A DNA stretch of 49,120 nt from assembly GCA_041389525.1 (NCBI GenBank), contig JAWKRR010000054.1, forward strand, positions 1-49,120, given 5' to 3'. The DNA is from JACKFB01 sp041389525. Lineage in GTDB: Bacteria > Myxococcota_A > UBA9042 > PHBI01 > JACKFB01. The notes beneath the pieces are model-generated. The model searched no databases and had not been told where the DNA came from. It saw only the letters and a list, made by a program, of their open reading frames with translations. Shown piece after piece: positions 34,625 to 45,059 of the stretch. The translations under genes were made by a program, and so were the position numbers. Each line of letters opens with the position of its first letter. The stretch's first letter is position 1.

Positions 34625-37321
34625 GAAGTCGCGACGCCAGCGGGCGGCCTCCGAGGACGAGGCACCAGCCCCCGAGAAGCTCGCGCCGGCGTTTCACCCA
34701 GTCGCCGCCGGGCGAATCGACGCGTTGCTGCCGCTGATCTCGGCCGCACTCCTCCTCGCCGGCGCCCTCCTCGCCTCGCCGCCCGACGGCGCGCTCCAGT
34801 TCCCGGGCCTCTGGAACACCGGCCGCGCCCTCGCCGTGCTCGCCGCCATCGCCGCGCTCGTCGCCTGGCGCGCCGCCCCCGCCCTCGCCCTGCCCCTGCG
34901 CGCCGCCGCCCTCATCTCCGGCGCCCTCGCCCTCGCCGCCCTCTGCGCGCGCCACAAGGGCTGGCACCTCTCCCCCTTCGAGCACACCCACCCTGTCTTC
35001 ACAGGCCTCCCCACGGTCCTCCCCTTCGTCCTGCTGGCCGCCGCCGCCCGCGCCGCCCCACGCCACACCAGCGGCCGCGTCGCGCTCCCCGCCATGGCCA
35101 CCGCTCTCGCCTGGGCCACCGCCGCCCTCCTGATGCCCCACTTCTCCCTCGGCACCGCCCACGCGCCCCTCGCCACGGCCCTCGGCCTCGTCGGCCAGAG
35201 CGGCGCCTCCACCCTCGCCGGCACCGCCCTGCTCTTCGCCGCGTTCCCAGTCGGCGCCGGTCTCTTCGCCCTGATCCAGCTCACCCTCCACCGCCGCCCC
35301 GGCGCCGCCCCCCTCGCCGCCCTCCCCCTGGGCGCCACGCAGATCGCCGCCCTCGGCGCCCCGCTGCTCGCGACCTACCACCTGCTCGCGCCCGCCGTCG
35401 CCGACGCCCCGTCACTCCCGCTCTTCGCGGCCGGCGCGCTCGTCGCGGGCCTGCTGCTCCTGCTCGCCAGCGTGGGCGCCGACCTCATCGCGGCCCTCGA
35501 CGCCGCCGACTCAGCCCCCGACCACGCCCCCGCCCTCGCGCGCGCCGGCCGCCTCGCCGACTTCGCCGTCCCCACCGCGATCCTCGCGACCTATCTGCTG
35601 CTCGAGACCCACGCCATGGGCGCCTCGAACACCGACGAGAACATTTACTTCTACATGGCCGCCGACCTCGCCAATGGCCGCTGGCCCTACGTCGACTACT
35701 TCTTCGCCCACCCGCCGCTCCACGTCCTCATCCCGGGCACCCTCTTCTCGGTCTTCGGCTTCTCCCTCGGCCTCGCCAAGAGCGTCTCGGTCGCCGCCGC
35801 CTCCATCAGCGGGCTGGCCCTCTTCGTCATCGCCAGGACCAGCTTCGGCCGCACCGCCGCCGTCTTCACGATGGTCGCCTTCCTCTTCGCCGCCGAGCTG
35901 CTCAAGGCCTCCAGCAACATGACGGGCGTGAACCTCACCGTGATGTGGCTGTGCGTGGCCCTGCTCGCGTCACTCCGCGGCCGCGGCCGCACCGCCGGCG
36001 TGCTCATGGGTCTGGCCGCCTGCACCGGCTTCTACAGCATGGCCGCGGTGTGTGCCCTGTTGCTCATCGGCGCCTTCCGCGACCGCCGCTTCGCCGTCGG
36101 CCAAGCCGTGGGCTTCGTCGCCGTCTGGGGCGGGATCAACCTGCTCTTCCTGCTGGTCGCTGGCGACGCCTTCGTCGACGGCGTCTACCGCTACCACGGC
36201 CTCAAAGCCTTCCAGGACGCGCGCATGGTCCCGCTGTCCTCCCCGGCAGCCCTCGCCCACAACTTCTCGATCATGCTCGAGGGCAAGCCCCTCCTCAAAG
36301 ACCTCTACTACCAAACCCACCTGTGGACGGCCGCGCTGCTGGCCCCGGTCGCGGCCCTCGCCTCCTACCTGCTCTCAGGCGACACCGCCCGCCCGCTCCT
36401 CAGCTTCTTCGACCCGCGCCGCCTCTGGAGGGACGGCGCCGACGGCCACGTCGCCATCATCTGGCTGGTCGGCCTCGCCCTGCTCATCGAGTTCAGCATG
36501 TTCCGCGAGCTCTACAGCTTCTACTTCACCCTGCTCTACCCGGCCGGCGCGCTCTGCCTCGGCTACGTCTTCCACCGCGCCATGACGCTCCTCTGGAACG
36601 CAGCCCGAGATCCCTCCCCGGCCGACGACTCCGCCCCCGCACGCCGCCCCGCCGCCTCGCCCCCGCCCGCCTCGGCGCCGCCTTCGGCCTGCTCGCCCTC
36701 TTCGCCCTCTGGGAGCCCTGGTCCGCCCACGCGAATCACGTCTTCCCCGACGAGTTTGAAGACCTCGGCAAGGTCAACCCCTACGCCTGGACCGAGCCCC
36801 CCGTGCTGCCCGCCCTCGCCCCGGTCGTCCGCGCGCTCTTCTGGGAGGACTCCCGCCTCAAGGGCGACATGGAGCGCGGCTACAAGCACTTCCTGTGGAC
36901 CAAGAAGCGCCTCTTTCACAGCCTCCCCGAGATCGCCGAGTGGGTCCGCGAACACTCCGAGCCCGACGAGACCATCGCTGGCGCCTCGACCTCGGCCCCG
37001 ATCATCGCGCTCATGTCCGGCCGCCGCCTCGCCGCGGGCGAAGCCGACACGAACAACAAGCGCTTCAAGTCCGGGCTGCTGACCGAGGCCGACTACTGGA
37101 ACGCCGTCTGCAAGGACCGCATCCGGCTCGTCGTCGCCACCTCGCGCAGCTACTTCACGACCCAGCGCATGAGCTCGATGCCGACGGCCCGGCGCTGGTT
37201 TCGGCCCGCCACCACCATCATGGACCCCGAGCTGAGCTACAGCGGCGATTACCCCTTCACGCTGTACGAGCGCGTCGGTGACCCGCCCTCGCCCGACGCC
37301 GTGTGCGCGTTCGAGCCCTAA
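34617..37321 (+). pseudogene. GT-C superfamily membrane glycosyltransferase, frameshifted
   Basis: The inferred start is the GTG at 34617, inside the meaB end. The first frame (34617 to about 36640, some 670 residues) has many membrane helices. After about 335 residues comes the GT-C/PMT-type catalytic region: SNTDENIYFYMAADLANGRW and VDYFFAHPPLHVLIPGTLF, with the acidic DE pair and the HPP motif. The reading then moves to a second frame that runs to 37321 (GAAFGLLALFALWEPWSAHA, then ALFWEDSRLKGDMERGYKHF and IIALMSGRR). The first frame runs on as Pro/Ser/Arg-rich nonsense to 37082. The switch lies between about 36600 and 36680, in the C-rich run after NAARDPSPADDSAP, and equals loss of one base. 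Intact, it would transfer sugar from a lipid-linked donor. Confidence 0.78.
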
Positions 37322-37345
37322 ACCTAGCGGAGCCAGAACCATGAG

Positions 37346-37403
37346 GTTCGCGCCAAGACGCCAAGGCGCCAAGAACCCACGACCTTGGCGCCTTGGCGCG
37401 AAC
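37346..37403. repeat. Palindromic intergenic repeat of CGCCAAG words
   Basis: Left arm 37346-37366 (GTTCGCGCCAAGACGCCAAGG) has one extra tandem copy of GCGCCAAG after it. Right arm 37383-37403 is its reverse complement except at one position. The hairpin lies 25 bases after the GT-C stop codon and may serve as a transcription barrier. It is of the same general style as the hairpin at 16254-16319 but of unrelated sequence. The rest of the 37322-37551 gap has no gene. Confidence 0.8.
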
Positions 37404-37551
37404 TACAGTGACTTCGCCGACTTGAGGCAAGCCCTGCCAGATACACGCAGCATTTCATCGACAAGGGACCAACCGCCCGCGGCCCCGCGCGTCTTGCGTC
37501 CAATCGGCGTGCCCCGCATCATCACGACTCGCTTTGCCCCTGGAGTACACG

Positions 37552-38313
37552 ATGAATCGCCAGCTTCCCCCTGTGCTTTTCGCAGCCGGCTGCCTGCTCT
37601 TCGCCCTCGCCGCGTGCGGTGGTGACGACGGCGACTCCAGTGGCGCCGACACCGGCGTCGTGGCGGACACCAGCGGCGGCGACACTACGGGCACGCCCGA
37701 CACAGGCGCGGGCGATACGTCGGCCGACGCCGGCCCGGACACCGTGGCCGTGGCCTGCAACCCCATCAGCGACCAAGGCTGCACCGAGGGGCAGACCTGC
37801 TCCTACAACCCCGACAGCACCACGCCGCTCTGCGTGGTCAAGGGCGTGCTGCCAGCGACGGCGGGCTGCGGCGGCGGCTTGGGCTCGTGCGACCACGGCA
37901 TCTGCCTGAACCTCAATGACACAGGCAACCTCTGCTACGAGTTCTGCAAGATCGACGACCACTGCCAGGCCAACAGCGAGTGCCTCGCCCTGACGGACTC
38001 CACCTACAAAGTCTGTAAGATCGCGGGCATCTACAAGACCTGCGAGCTGCTGGCCGACGCCACCTGCGGGGCCGGGAAAGGGTGCTACTCGACCTCCGAT
38101 GAGCCCGACCCCATCTGCTTGCCCGTGGGCGCCGCCGGCAATGGCGAGAGCTGCGGCAACGTGGCCAACGGCTGCGCGGCCGGCCTGGCCTGCGTGAACA
38201 CCGCCTGCACCCGGCTGTGCGACAAGAGCGCCGCCAAGCCCTGCGGTGACGAGTTCACCCAGTGCTCCAACTACCTCGACGCGTCCTCGAATATCGGCAT
38301 CTGCGTCAAGTAG
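37552..38313 (+). CDS. Small Cys-rich lipoprotein
   Basis: 253 residues from the ATG at 37552 (GGAG at 37542-37545). The lipoprotein signal is CLLFALAAC (Cys22), followed by a Gly/Asp/Thr linker (GVVADTSGGDTTGTPDTGAG) of the kind seen in the other lipoproteins here. The remainder has about 20 cysteines in irregular spacing (CNPISDQGCTEGQTC, CGGGLGSCDHGICL, CGNVANGCAAGLACV, CTRLC), similar to Dickkopf-like or EGF-like secreted regions, but no defined repeat. Function unknown. Its last 8 bases overlap the convergent NrsF-like gene. Confidence 0.82.
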   Translation: MNRQLPPVLFAAGCLLFALAACGGDDGDSSGADTGVVADTSGGDTTGTPDTGAGDTSADAGPDTVAVACNPISDQGCTEGQTCSYNPDSTTPLCVVKGVLPATAGCGGGLGSCDHGICLNLNDTGNLCYEFCKIDDHCQANSECLALTDSTYKVCKIAGIYKTCELLADATCGAGKGCYSTSDEPDPICLPVGAAGNGESCGNVANGCAAGLACVNTACTRLCDKSAAKPCGDEFTQCSNYLDASSNIGICVK

Positions 38314-39031
38314 CGCGGCCCCGCGGCCGCGTGAGCATCAGCATGGCGAAGAGCGCCAGCCCCGCCCCGCCGTGGCCCACGACGCGATGCAGCAGGTCCG
38401 GCGACGGGCAGTGTAGCTGGGTCGCCACGAAGGCGACCAGCCCGCCGGCGCCGGCGATGGCTCCGAGCCGCCAGCCGACCGTGTGCTGCCCCCGCTGGAG
38501 CAGCCCCGCCGCGACGCCGACGATCGCTGCGGCGGCGAAGCCCAGACACAGGCAGCCCAGGCCTGGGTCGGACGCGGTCATGGGCCCGAGGTGCGCGACG
38601 CCGAACACGTCGGGCAGAAAGCCGAGGCCCGCCGGCACGAAGAGCACCACCGACGCCACGACCCACCCCAGCCTCCCGAGCGGGCGTTGGTGGGCGCCGC
38701 GCAGACCGACCGCGGTGGCGAGCGCGACGAGCAACGCCAGCCCCGCGAGCACCCCGACCTCGCCGACCAGCGAGCCGGCGCTGAGGTCGGCGCGCAGCCC
38801 AAGCGCGGCGAGCAGCGCCGCCCCCGCGAGCAGCGCGACGCCGGCGGCCAGCGCGGCCCGGGCCCAGGTAGGCAGGGACCTCAGCCGCTCGCGAAACCCT
38901 TGAGGCGCGTCGAAGGTCACGGCCTCCAGTCGGCCCAGCACGGCGTCGAGCTCGGCTCGGGCGATCGGACACTGCCCGACGCTGGCGCGATCGGCGCGCA
39001 CGGGCTCGGGCAGCGGGAGGCGGTCGTCCAT
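38306..39031 (-). CDS. NrsF/DUF1109-like multi-pass membrane protein
   Basis: 241 residues with a soluble N-terminus of about 55 residues and six membrane helices (ARAALAAGVALLAGAALLAA, GEVGVLAGLALLVALATAVG, GWVVASVVLFVPAGLGF, CLCLGFAAAAIVGVAAGLL, LGAIAGAGGLVAFVATQL, GGAGLALFAMLML). The last loop reads LHCPSPDLLHRVVGHGG, close to the conserved Cys/His segment of DUF1109 (NrsF) proteins, which act as anti-sigma factors for ECF sigma factors. No sigma-factor gene is adjacent. It is 48 bases after the B12-binding subunit gene and may be the last gene of that operon. Confidence 0.6.
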   Translation of the reverse strand: MDDRLPLPEPVRADRASVGQCPIARAELDAVLGRLEAVTFDAPQGFRERLRSLPTWARAALAAGVALLAGAALLAALGLRADLSAGSLVGEVGVLAGLALLVALATAVGLRGAHQRPLGRLGWVVASVVLFVPAGLGFLPDVFGVAHLGPMTASDPGLGCLCLGFAAAAIVGVAAGLLQRGQHTVGWRLGAIAGAGGLVAFVATQLHCPSPDLLHRVVGHGGAGLALFAMLMLTRPRGRAT

Positions 39032-39079
39032 CGAAGGCTAGCTACGGTCGTCAGGGAGCTTTGGTTACTGCGTCGCCTG

Positions 39080-39511
39080 TCAGCCCACGGTGGGCAGCAG
39101 CTCGCCCTTCACGCGACCCTCGAGGATTCCGCGCACCGCCTCGACGATGTCGGCCATCGAGGTGCCCGGAGTGAAGATCTGCGCGACGCCGTTCGCCATC
39201 AACGCGCTCGCGTCCTCGTCGGGGATGATGCCGCCGACGAACATGGCGATGTCACCCGCGCCGCGCTCGCCGAGCATGCGCAGGATCTCGGGCACCAGGT
39301 GGTTGTGCGCGCCGGACAGGATCGACACACCGACGAGGTCGACGTCTTCCTGGACCGCGGCCTGGGCGATCATCTCGGGCGTCTGGTGCAGGCCCGTGTA
39401 GATGACCTCGAAGCCGGCGTCGCGCAGCGCGCGGGCGACGACCTTGGCGCCGCGGTCGTGGCCATCGAGACCGGGCTTGGCCATCAGGATGCGGTAGCGG
39501 CGGTCTGTCAC
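39080..39511 (-). CDS. Stand-alone cobalamin-binding subunit of methylmalonyl-CoA mutase type
   Basis: 143 residues from a GTG at 39511 with GAGGG about 8 bases upstream; upstream frame residues are not conserved-looking. The B12 signature D-x-H-x-x-G is GLDGHDRGAKVV, with the later SILSGAHNHLVP and VGGIIPDEDA segments of the same fold. The histidine displaces the lower ligand of cobalamin. Length and features match the small, separately encoded subunit of methylmalonyl-CoA mutase (or a related acyl-CoA mutase such as isobutyryl-CoA mutase). The large catalytic subunit is not in the window. It follows two acyl-CoA dehydrogenase genes and belongs with MeaB functionally. Confidence 0.9.
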   Translation of the reverse strand: MTDRRYRILMAKPGLDGHDRGAKVVARALRDAGFEVIYTGLHQTPEMIAQAAVQEDVDLVGVSILSGAHNHLVPEILRMLGERGAGDIAMFVGGIIPDEDASALMANGVAQIFTPGTSMADIVEAVRGILEGRVKGELLPTVG

Positions 39512-39549
39512 GTCATTTCCCTCGGTAAATACTGACTGTCCGAAGCACT

Positions 39550-40707
39550 TCAGCCGCCCGAGCGGGCGTAGACTTCGCGCGCGATGACGGTCTTTTGGAC
39601 CTCGGTGGTCCCCTCGAAGATGGTCGTCACGCGCACATCGCGCAAGTAACGCTCGACGAGGTATTCGCGCACGTAGCCGTAGCCGCCGTGGATTTGGATG
39701 GCCTCGTCGCACACGCGCTTGGCGTGCTCGGTGGCGTAGACCTTGGCCATGGCGGCCTCGCGCGAGAAACGCCCGGCGGCCGCCTGCTTCAGCGTCGCCG
39801 CGCGCCACACGAGCAGCTCGGCGGCGTCGAGGCCGGTGGCCATGTCAGCCAGCTTGTCGCCGATCGCCGCGAAGTCGCCGATGGGGCGGTCGAACTGCTT
39901 TCGCTCGAGCGCATAGCGCGCGGAGGCGCCGAGGGCCGCCCGGGCGATGCCGTTGGCCATGGCGCCGATGGTGATGCGGCCGCCGTCCAGCGCCGCCATG
40001 GCGATGCGAAAGCCCATCCCCTCGTCGCCCAGGAGGTTCTCCGCCGGGACCTCGCAGCCCTCAAGGATGACCGGCACGGTGTTCGACCCGCGCAGGCCCA
40101 TCTTGTCCTCGGGCTTGCCGACCGAGAAGCCCTTGAAGCTGGGCTCGACGACGAAGGCGCTGATGCCGCGGTGCTTGGGCCCCTCAGCGCTCGTCCGCGC
40201 CATGACGATGAGGGCGCCGGCGTAGGCGCCCGACGTGATCCACATCTTCGTGCCGTCGAGGACGTATCGGTCGCCCTCGCGCCGCGCGGTGGTGCGCAGG
40301 CTGGCCGCGTCCGAGCCCGACGCCGGCTCCGACAGGCAGAAGGCCCCGGCCACCAGCTCGCCCGAGACCAGGCGCGGTACGTAGCGATTCGCCAGCTCCG
40401 GGCTGCCGAATCGGGCGATCGTCTCGGCGACCATGTGGGTCACGCTCATGCCCACCGCGGTCGCCGCGCAGGCCTCGGCGGTCTCTTGCAGCGCCAGGGT
40501 CAGCGCGACCACGCCGGCCTCGGACCCGCCGTAGGCTGCGGGCACGTTGACGCCCAGGAGCCCCAGCCGCCCCATGGCGCGGTACTCGTCGGCCGGGAAG
40601 ATGCTGTCCCGGTCGCGCTCGACCGCCTTGGGCAACAGCTCGCGCTTGGCGAACTCGCGCGCCAGGTCCCGGATCTGGCGTTCTTCGTCGGACAGCCCGA
40701 GATCCAC
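39550..40707 (-). CDS. Acyl-CoA dehydrogenase (first of tandem pair by position)
   Basis: 385 residues from a GTG at 40707. The FAD/substrate motif is FCLSEPASGSDAASLRTTA, followed by WITSGAYAGALIVMA. The catalytic base of the short-chain/butyryl class is Glu365 in IFEGTTEVQ, and IHGGYGYVREYLVERYLRD is typical. The enzyme introduces a trans-2,3 double bond into acyl-CoA and passes electrons to an electron-transfer flavoprotein. It is 16 bases downstream of a second acyl-CoA dehydrogenase gene and is about equally related to short-chain and branched-chain members, so the substrate is uncertain. Confidence 0.93.
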   Translation of the reverse strand: MDLGLSDEERQIRDLAREFAKRELLPKAVERDRDSIFPADEYRAMGRLGLLGVNVPAAYGGSEAGVVALTLALQETAEACAATAVGMSVTHMVAETIARFGSPELANRYVPRLVSGELVAGAFCLSEPASGSDAASLRTTARREGDRYVLDGTKMWITSGAYAGALIVMARTSAEGPKHRGISAFVVEPSFKGFSVGKPEDKMGLRGSNTVPVILEGCEVPAENLLGDEGMGFRIAMAALDGGRITIGAMANGIARAALGASARYALERKQFDRPIGDFAAIGDKLADMATGLDAAELLVWRAATLKQAAAGRFSREAAMAKVYATEHAKRVCDEAIQIHGGYGYVREYLVERYLRDVRVTTIFEGTTEVQKTVIAREVYARSGG

Positions 40708-40723
40708 GCTCCCCCCCTGCCCG

Positions 40724-41881
<1,158 letters not shown>

Positions 41882-41884
41882 GAC

Positions 41885-42667
41885 CTACCGTCCCTTGAAT
41901 TCGGGTTTGCGCTTGTTCAGGAAGGCCTGGGTGCCCTCGCGCATGTCTTCTGTCTTGAACATCGAGCCGAAGAGCATGGACTCGAACTCCATGCCGACCT
42001 CCAGCGTCAGGTCGTAGCCGCGGTTGAGCGAGCGCTTGGCCGCGCCGACCGCCAGGGGGCCCTTGGACGCGATGACCTTGGCCACGTCACCGGCGCGCTG
42101 CAGGAGCTCGGCCTGGGAGTAGACGCCGTTGGCCAAGCCGATGGCGAGCGCCCGCTGGGCGTTGATGATTTCGCCAGTAAAGATCAGCTCTTTTGCGGTG
42201 GCGCGGCCGACGATGCGGGCGAGGCGCTGGGTGCCGCCGAAGCCGGGGATGAGGCCCAGGCCGACCTCGGGCTGGCCGAACTGCGCGTTGTCCGACGCCA
42301 GGATGAAGTCGCAGGCCATGGCCAGCTCGCAGCCGCCGCCCAGCGCGTAGCCGTTGACCGCGGCGATGACGGCCTTGGGGACCGCCTCGATCTCGGACGT
42401 CAGGGACTGCCCGAGCCGCGCGAACTCCTCGGCCTCTTCCTGGGACAGGCCAGCCATCTCCGCGATGTCCGCGCCGGCGACGAAGGCCTTGTTGCCCGCG
42501 CCGGTGATGATGAGGACGCGGGCGTCCTGGTCGTGGCGGAAGTCGAAGAACGCGCGCCGCAGCTCGACCAGGGTCTTGCGGTTCAGCGCGTTGCGCACCT
42601 CGGGACGGTTGATGGTGAGCACCACCGTCTGCTCGGTGCGGTCGTACACGAGGTTGTCGTACTTCAT
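41885..42667 (-). CDS. Enoyl-CoA hydratase (crotonase)
   Basis: 260 residues, the family's usual length. The oxyanion-hole region AFVAGADIAEM lies at about 61-71. The catalytic glutamates are Glu114 in YALGGGCELAMACD and Glu134 in FGQPEVGLGLIPGFGG, both present. It hydrates short-chain trans-2-enoyl-CoA to 3-hydroxyacyl-CoA. The gene starts 12 bases after the dehydrogenase gene and is followed by the acyl-CoA dehydrogenase with a 3-base gap. Confidence 0.95.
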   Translation of the reverse strand: MKYDNLVYDRTEQTVVLTINRPEVRNALNRKTLVELRRAFFDFRHDQDARVLIITGAGNKAFVAGADIAEMAGLSQEEAEEFARLGQSLTSEIEAVPKAVIAAVNGYALGGGCELAMACDFILASDNAQFGQPEVGLGLIPGFGGTQRLARIVGRATAKELIFTGEIINAQRALAIGLANGVYSQAELLQRAGDVAKVIASKGPLAVGAAKRSLNRGYDLTLEVGMEFESMLFGSMFKTEDMREGTQAFLNKRKPEFKGR

Positions 42668-42679
42668 CGGCGCTCGCCC

Positions 42680-43528
42680 CTAGTACTGGAAGAAGCCGCG
42701 GCCGGACTTGCGCCCGAGGCGGCCGGCGTCGACGTACTGACGCAGCAGCGGGCAGGGCCGGTACTTTGAGTCGCCGAGGCCGTGGTAGAGCACGTCGCCG
42801 ATGGCCAAGACCGTGTCCAGGCCGATGAAGTCGGCCAGCGCCAGCGGTCCCATGGGCTGGTTGGTGCCCATGACCATGGCGCGGTCGATGTCCTCGGCCG
42901 AGGCGACGCCCTCGTGCAGGGCGTAGATGGCCTCGTTGAGCATCGGGATCAGGATGCGGTTGACGATGAAGCCCGGGAAGTCGCGGCTGACCACGACCGA
43001 TTTGCCCATGCGCTCGGCGGTGATGCGGGTGACCTCGAAGGTCTCGTCGGAGGTCTCGAGGCCGCGGATGAGCTCGACCAGCTTCATCAGGGGCACGGGG
43101 TTCATGAAGTGCAGGCCGATGAAGCGCTCGGGCCGCTTGGTGACCGCAGCCAGCCGCGTGATGCTGATGGACGAGGTGTTCGTGGAGAGGATGGCCTCGG
43201 GCTTCGCGATGGTGTCGAGCTCGGCGAAGATCTTGCGCTTGACCGCCTCGTCCTCGGTGGCCGCCTCGACGATGAGGTCGCAGTCGGCCAGCGCGGTCAG
43301 CTTCTGCGCGTAGCTGATGCGCGAGATGGCCTCAGCCTCGTCGTCGTGGCTGAGCTTCTCCTTCTCGACCAGCTTGGCGAAGCCCTTGGCGATCCCCTTC
43401 TTCGCGCGCTCGATCTGCGTCTCGGCGACGTCGCAGATCACGACGTCGATGCGCGCGCAAGCAGCGACCTGGGCGATGCCCGAGCCCATCTGTCCTGCCC
43501 CGATGATGCCCAGGGTGCGAATGCCCAT
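42680..43528 (-). CDS. 3-hydroxybutyryl-CoA dehydrogenase (3-hydroxyacyl-CoA dehydrogenase)
   Basis: 282 residues. The NAD-binding motif is GIIGAGQMGSGIAQVAA at the N-terminus. Catalytic residues are visible: Ser119 in STNTSSISI, His140 and Asn143 in GLHFMNPVPLMKLVEL, Glu152, and Asn190 in GFIVNRILIPMLNEA. The C-terminal domain ends in GRKSGRGFFQY, typical of the short single-function form and not the fused FadB type. It interconverts acetoacetyl-CoA-type 3-ketoacyl-CoA and 3-hydroxyacyl-CoA. Second gene of the operon, 24 bases after the thiolase gene. Confidence 0.96.
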   Translation of the reverse strand: MGIRTLGIIGAGQMGSGIAQVAACARIDVVICDVAETQIERAKKGIAKGFAKLVEKEKLSHDDEAEAISRISYAQKLTALADCDLIVEAATEDEAVKRKIFAELDTIAKPEAILSTNTSSISITRLAAVTKRPERFIGLHFMNPVPLMKLVELIRGLETSDETFEVTRITAERMGKSVVVSRDFPGFIVNRILIPMLNEAIYALHEGVASAEDIDRAMVMGTNQPMGPLALADFIGLDTVLAIGDVLYHGLGDSKYRPCPLLRQYVDAGRLGRKSGRGFFQY

Positions 43529-43552
43529 GCTGCGAACTCCTCGAATCGGTTG

Positions 43553-44731
43553 CTAGAGCGCCTCGACCACCACGGCGACCGCTTCGCCGCCACCGAGGCA
43601 GATGCCCGCGCAGCCGTAGCGCTTGCCGGTCTGACGCAGCGCGTGAATCAGCGTGACCAGGATGCGGTTGCCCGAGGCGCCGATGGGGTGCCCGAGGGCC
43701 ACAGCACCACCGCGGACGTTGACCTTGTCGAGGGGCACGCCGAGCTCGCCGGTGACGGCCAGGGCGACCACCGCGAAGGCCTCGTTTATCTCGAAGAGAT
43801 CGATGTCTTCGAGGGTCAGGCCGGCCCGCTCGACCGCCTTGCGGATGGCGCTGGTCGGCGCGGTGGTGAACCACTCCGGCGCCTGGGCGAAGGCGCCGGT
43901 CGAGACGACGCGCGCCAGGGGCTTGAGCCCGCGGGCCTTCGCGGCGTCAGCGCTCATCACCAAGGTCGCCGAGGCGCCGTCGTTGATGCTGGACGCGTTG
44001 GCCGCCGTGACGGTGCCTTCCTTGTCGAAGGCGGGGCGCAGCGCTGCGAACTTCGCCGGGTTGCCGCGGCCGGGCTCCTCGTCGCTGTCGACCACGACGG
44101 GGTCGCCGCGGCGCTGAGGCACCTCGACCGGGACGATCTCGTCCTTGAAGAGGCCCTCGGCGATGGAGGCCGCGGCGCGTCGGTAGCTCTCGGTGGCGAA
44201 GGCGTCTTGGGCGTCGCGCGGCACGGCGCACTCGCGCGCGCAGAGCTCGGCGGCGGAGCCCATGTGGTAGTCGTTGTAGACGTCCCACAGGCCGTCGCGG
44301 ATCATCGCGTCGACGAGCTGACCGTGGCCCATGCGCAGTCCGTCGCGGGCGCCGGGCAGCAGGTAGGGCGCCTGGGACATGCACTCCATGCCGCCGGCCA
44401 CGATGACCTCGGCGTCCCCGGAGCGGATGACCTGGCTGGCCAGAATCACGGTCTTGAGGCCAGAGCCGCAGACCTTGTGGACGGTGGTGGCGCCGACGTG
44501 CTGCGGCAGGCCCGCGAAGATCGCCGCCTGACGCGCCGGAGCCTGCCCGAGGCCGGCCTGAAGCACGCAGCCCATCAGGACCTCGTCGACCTCGCCCGGC
44601 TGGACGCCGCCCCGCTCAACGGCGGCCCGAACGGCCACAGCGCCGAGCCGCGGCGCGCTGACGGTGGACAGGGCGCCCATGAAGCTGCCGATGGGCGTGC
44701 GAACAGCGCTGGTGATGACGACTTCGCGCAT
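43553..44731 (-). CDS. Thiolase (acetyl-CoA C-acetyltransferase type)
   Basis: 392 residues, full length. Nucleophile Cys88 lies in TVHKVCGSGLKTV; His348 in GGAVALGHPIGASG and Cys378 in GCAGICLGGGEAVA complete the active site. The NEAFA motif is present (LFEINEAFAVVALAV). It joins two acetyl-CoA or cleaves 3-ketoacyl-CoA. As the first gene after a 328-base non-coding stretch it probably carries the operon promoter upstream on the minus strand. Biosynthetic and degradative thiolases are hard to separate by sequence. Confidence 0.96.
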   Translation of the reverse strand: MREVVITSAVRTPIGSFMGALSTVSAPRLGAVAVRAAVERGGVQPGEVDEVLMGCVLQAGLGQAPARQAAIFAGLPQHVGATTVHKVCGSGLKTVILASQVIRSGDAEVIVAGGMECMSQAPYLLPGARDGLRMGHGQLVDAMIRDGLWDVYNDYHMGSAAELCARECAVPRDAQDAFATESYRRAAASIAEGLFKDEIVPVEVPQRRGDPVVVDSDEEPGRGNPAKFAALRPAFDKEGTVTAANASSINDGASATLVMSADAAKARGLKPLARVVSTGAFAQAPEWFTTAPTSAIRKAVERAGLTLEDIDLFEINEAFAVVALAVTGELGVPLDKVNVRGGAVALGHPIGASGNRILVTLIHALRQTGKRYGCAGICLGGGEAVAVVVEAL

Positions 44732-44987
44732 GGGGGCCTCCGCGTCGAGGGCCGGTGGTTAGCACCGCGCTTGGAGCCCTGTCAACGCAGAGGATTCGCG
44801 GGTTCGCGCCCCGTCGGGCCCACGGCGATGCGGCCGCGCGAGACGGCGACGCCCCCGCCGGCTCGCGCGCACCATCACGAGCGCCCGCTGTCCCCTCGTC
44901 GCCGCGCGGGGAGTTCGCGCGCCTCCCGAGGAAGGAGCCGGCGACCACTGCACCGACGCACATGGGGGGCGACCGCAAGTCGTAAGT
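44732..44987. other. Intergenic stretch upstream of the beta-oxidation operon
   Basis: No gene is evident: frames on both strands are short and Arg/Ala/Pro-rich. It should contain the promoter of the thiolase gene (read leftwards), but I cannot point to convincing -35 and -10 boxes. It ends at the candidate left end of the insertion sequence. Confidence 0.5.
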
Positions 44988-45059
44988 GATTCGTGAGAAC
45001 TAACCCCCTTCGCGCCCGCCACCGCGGCAGCGTTCGCGAGGGCAGCCACGGTGTGGGCG

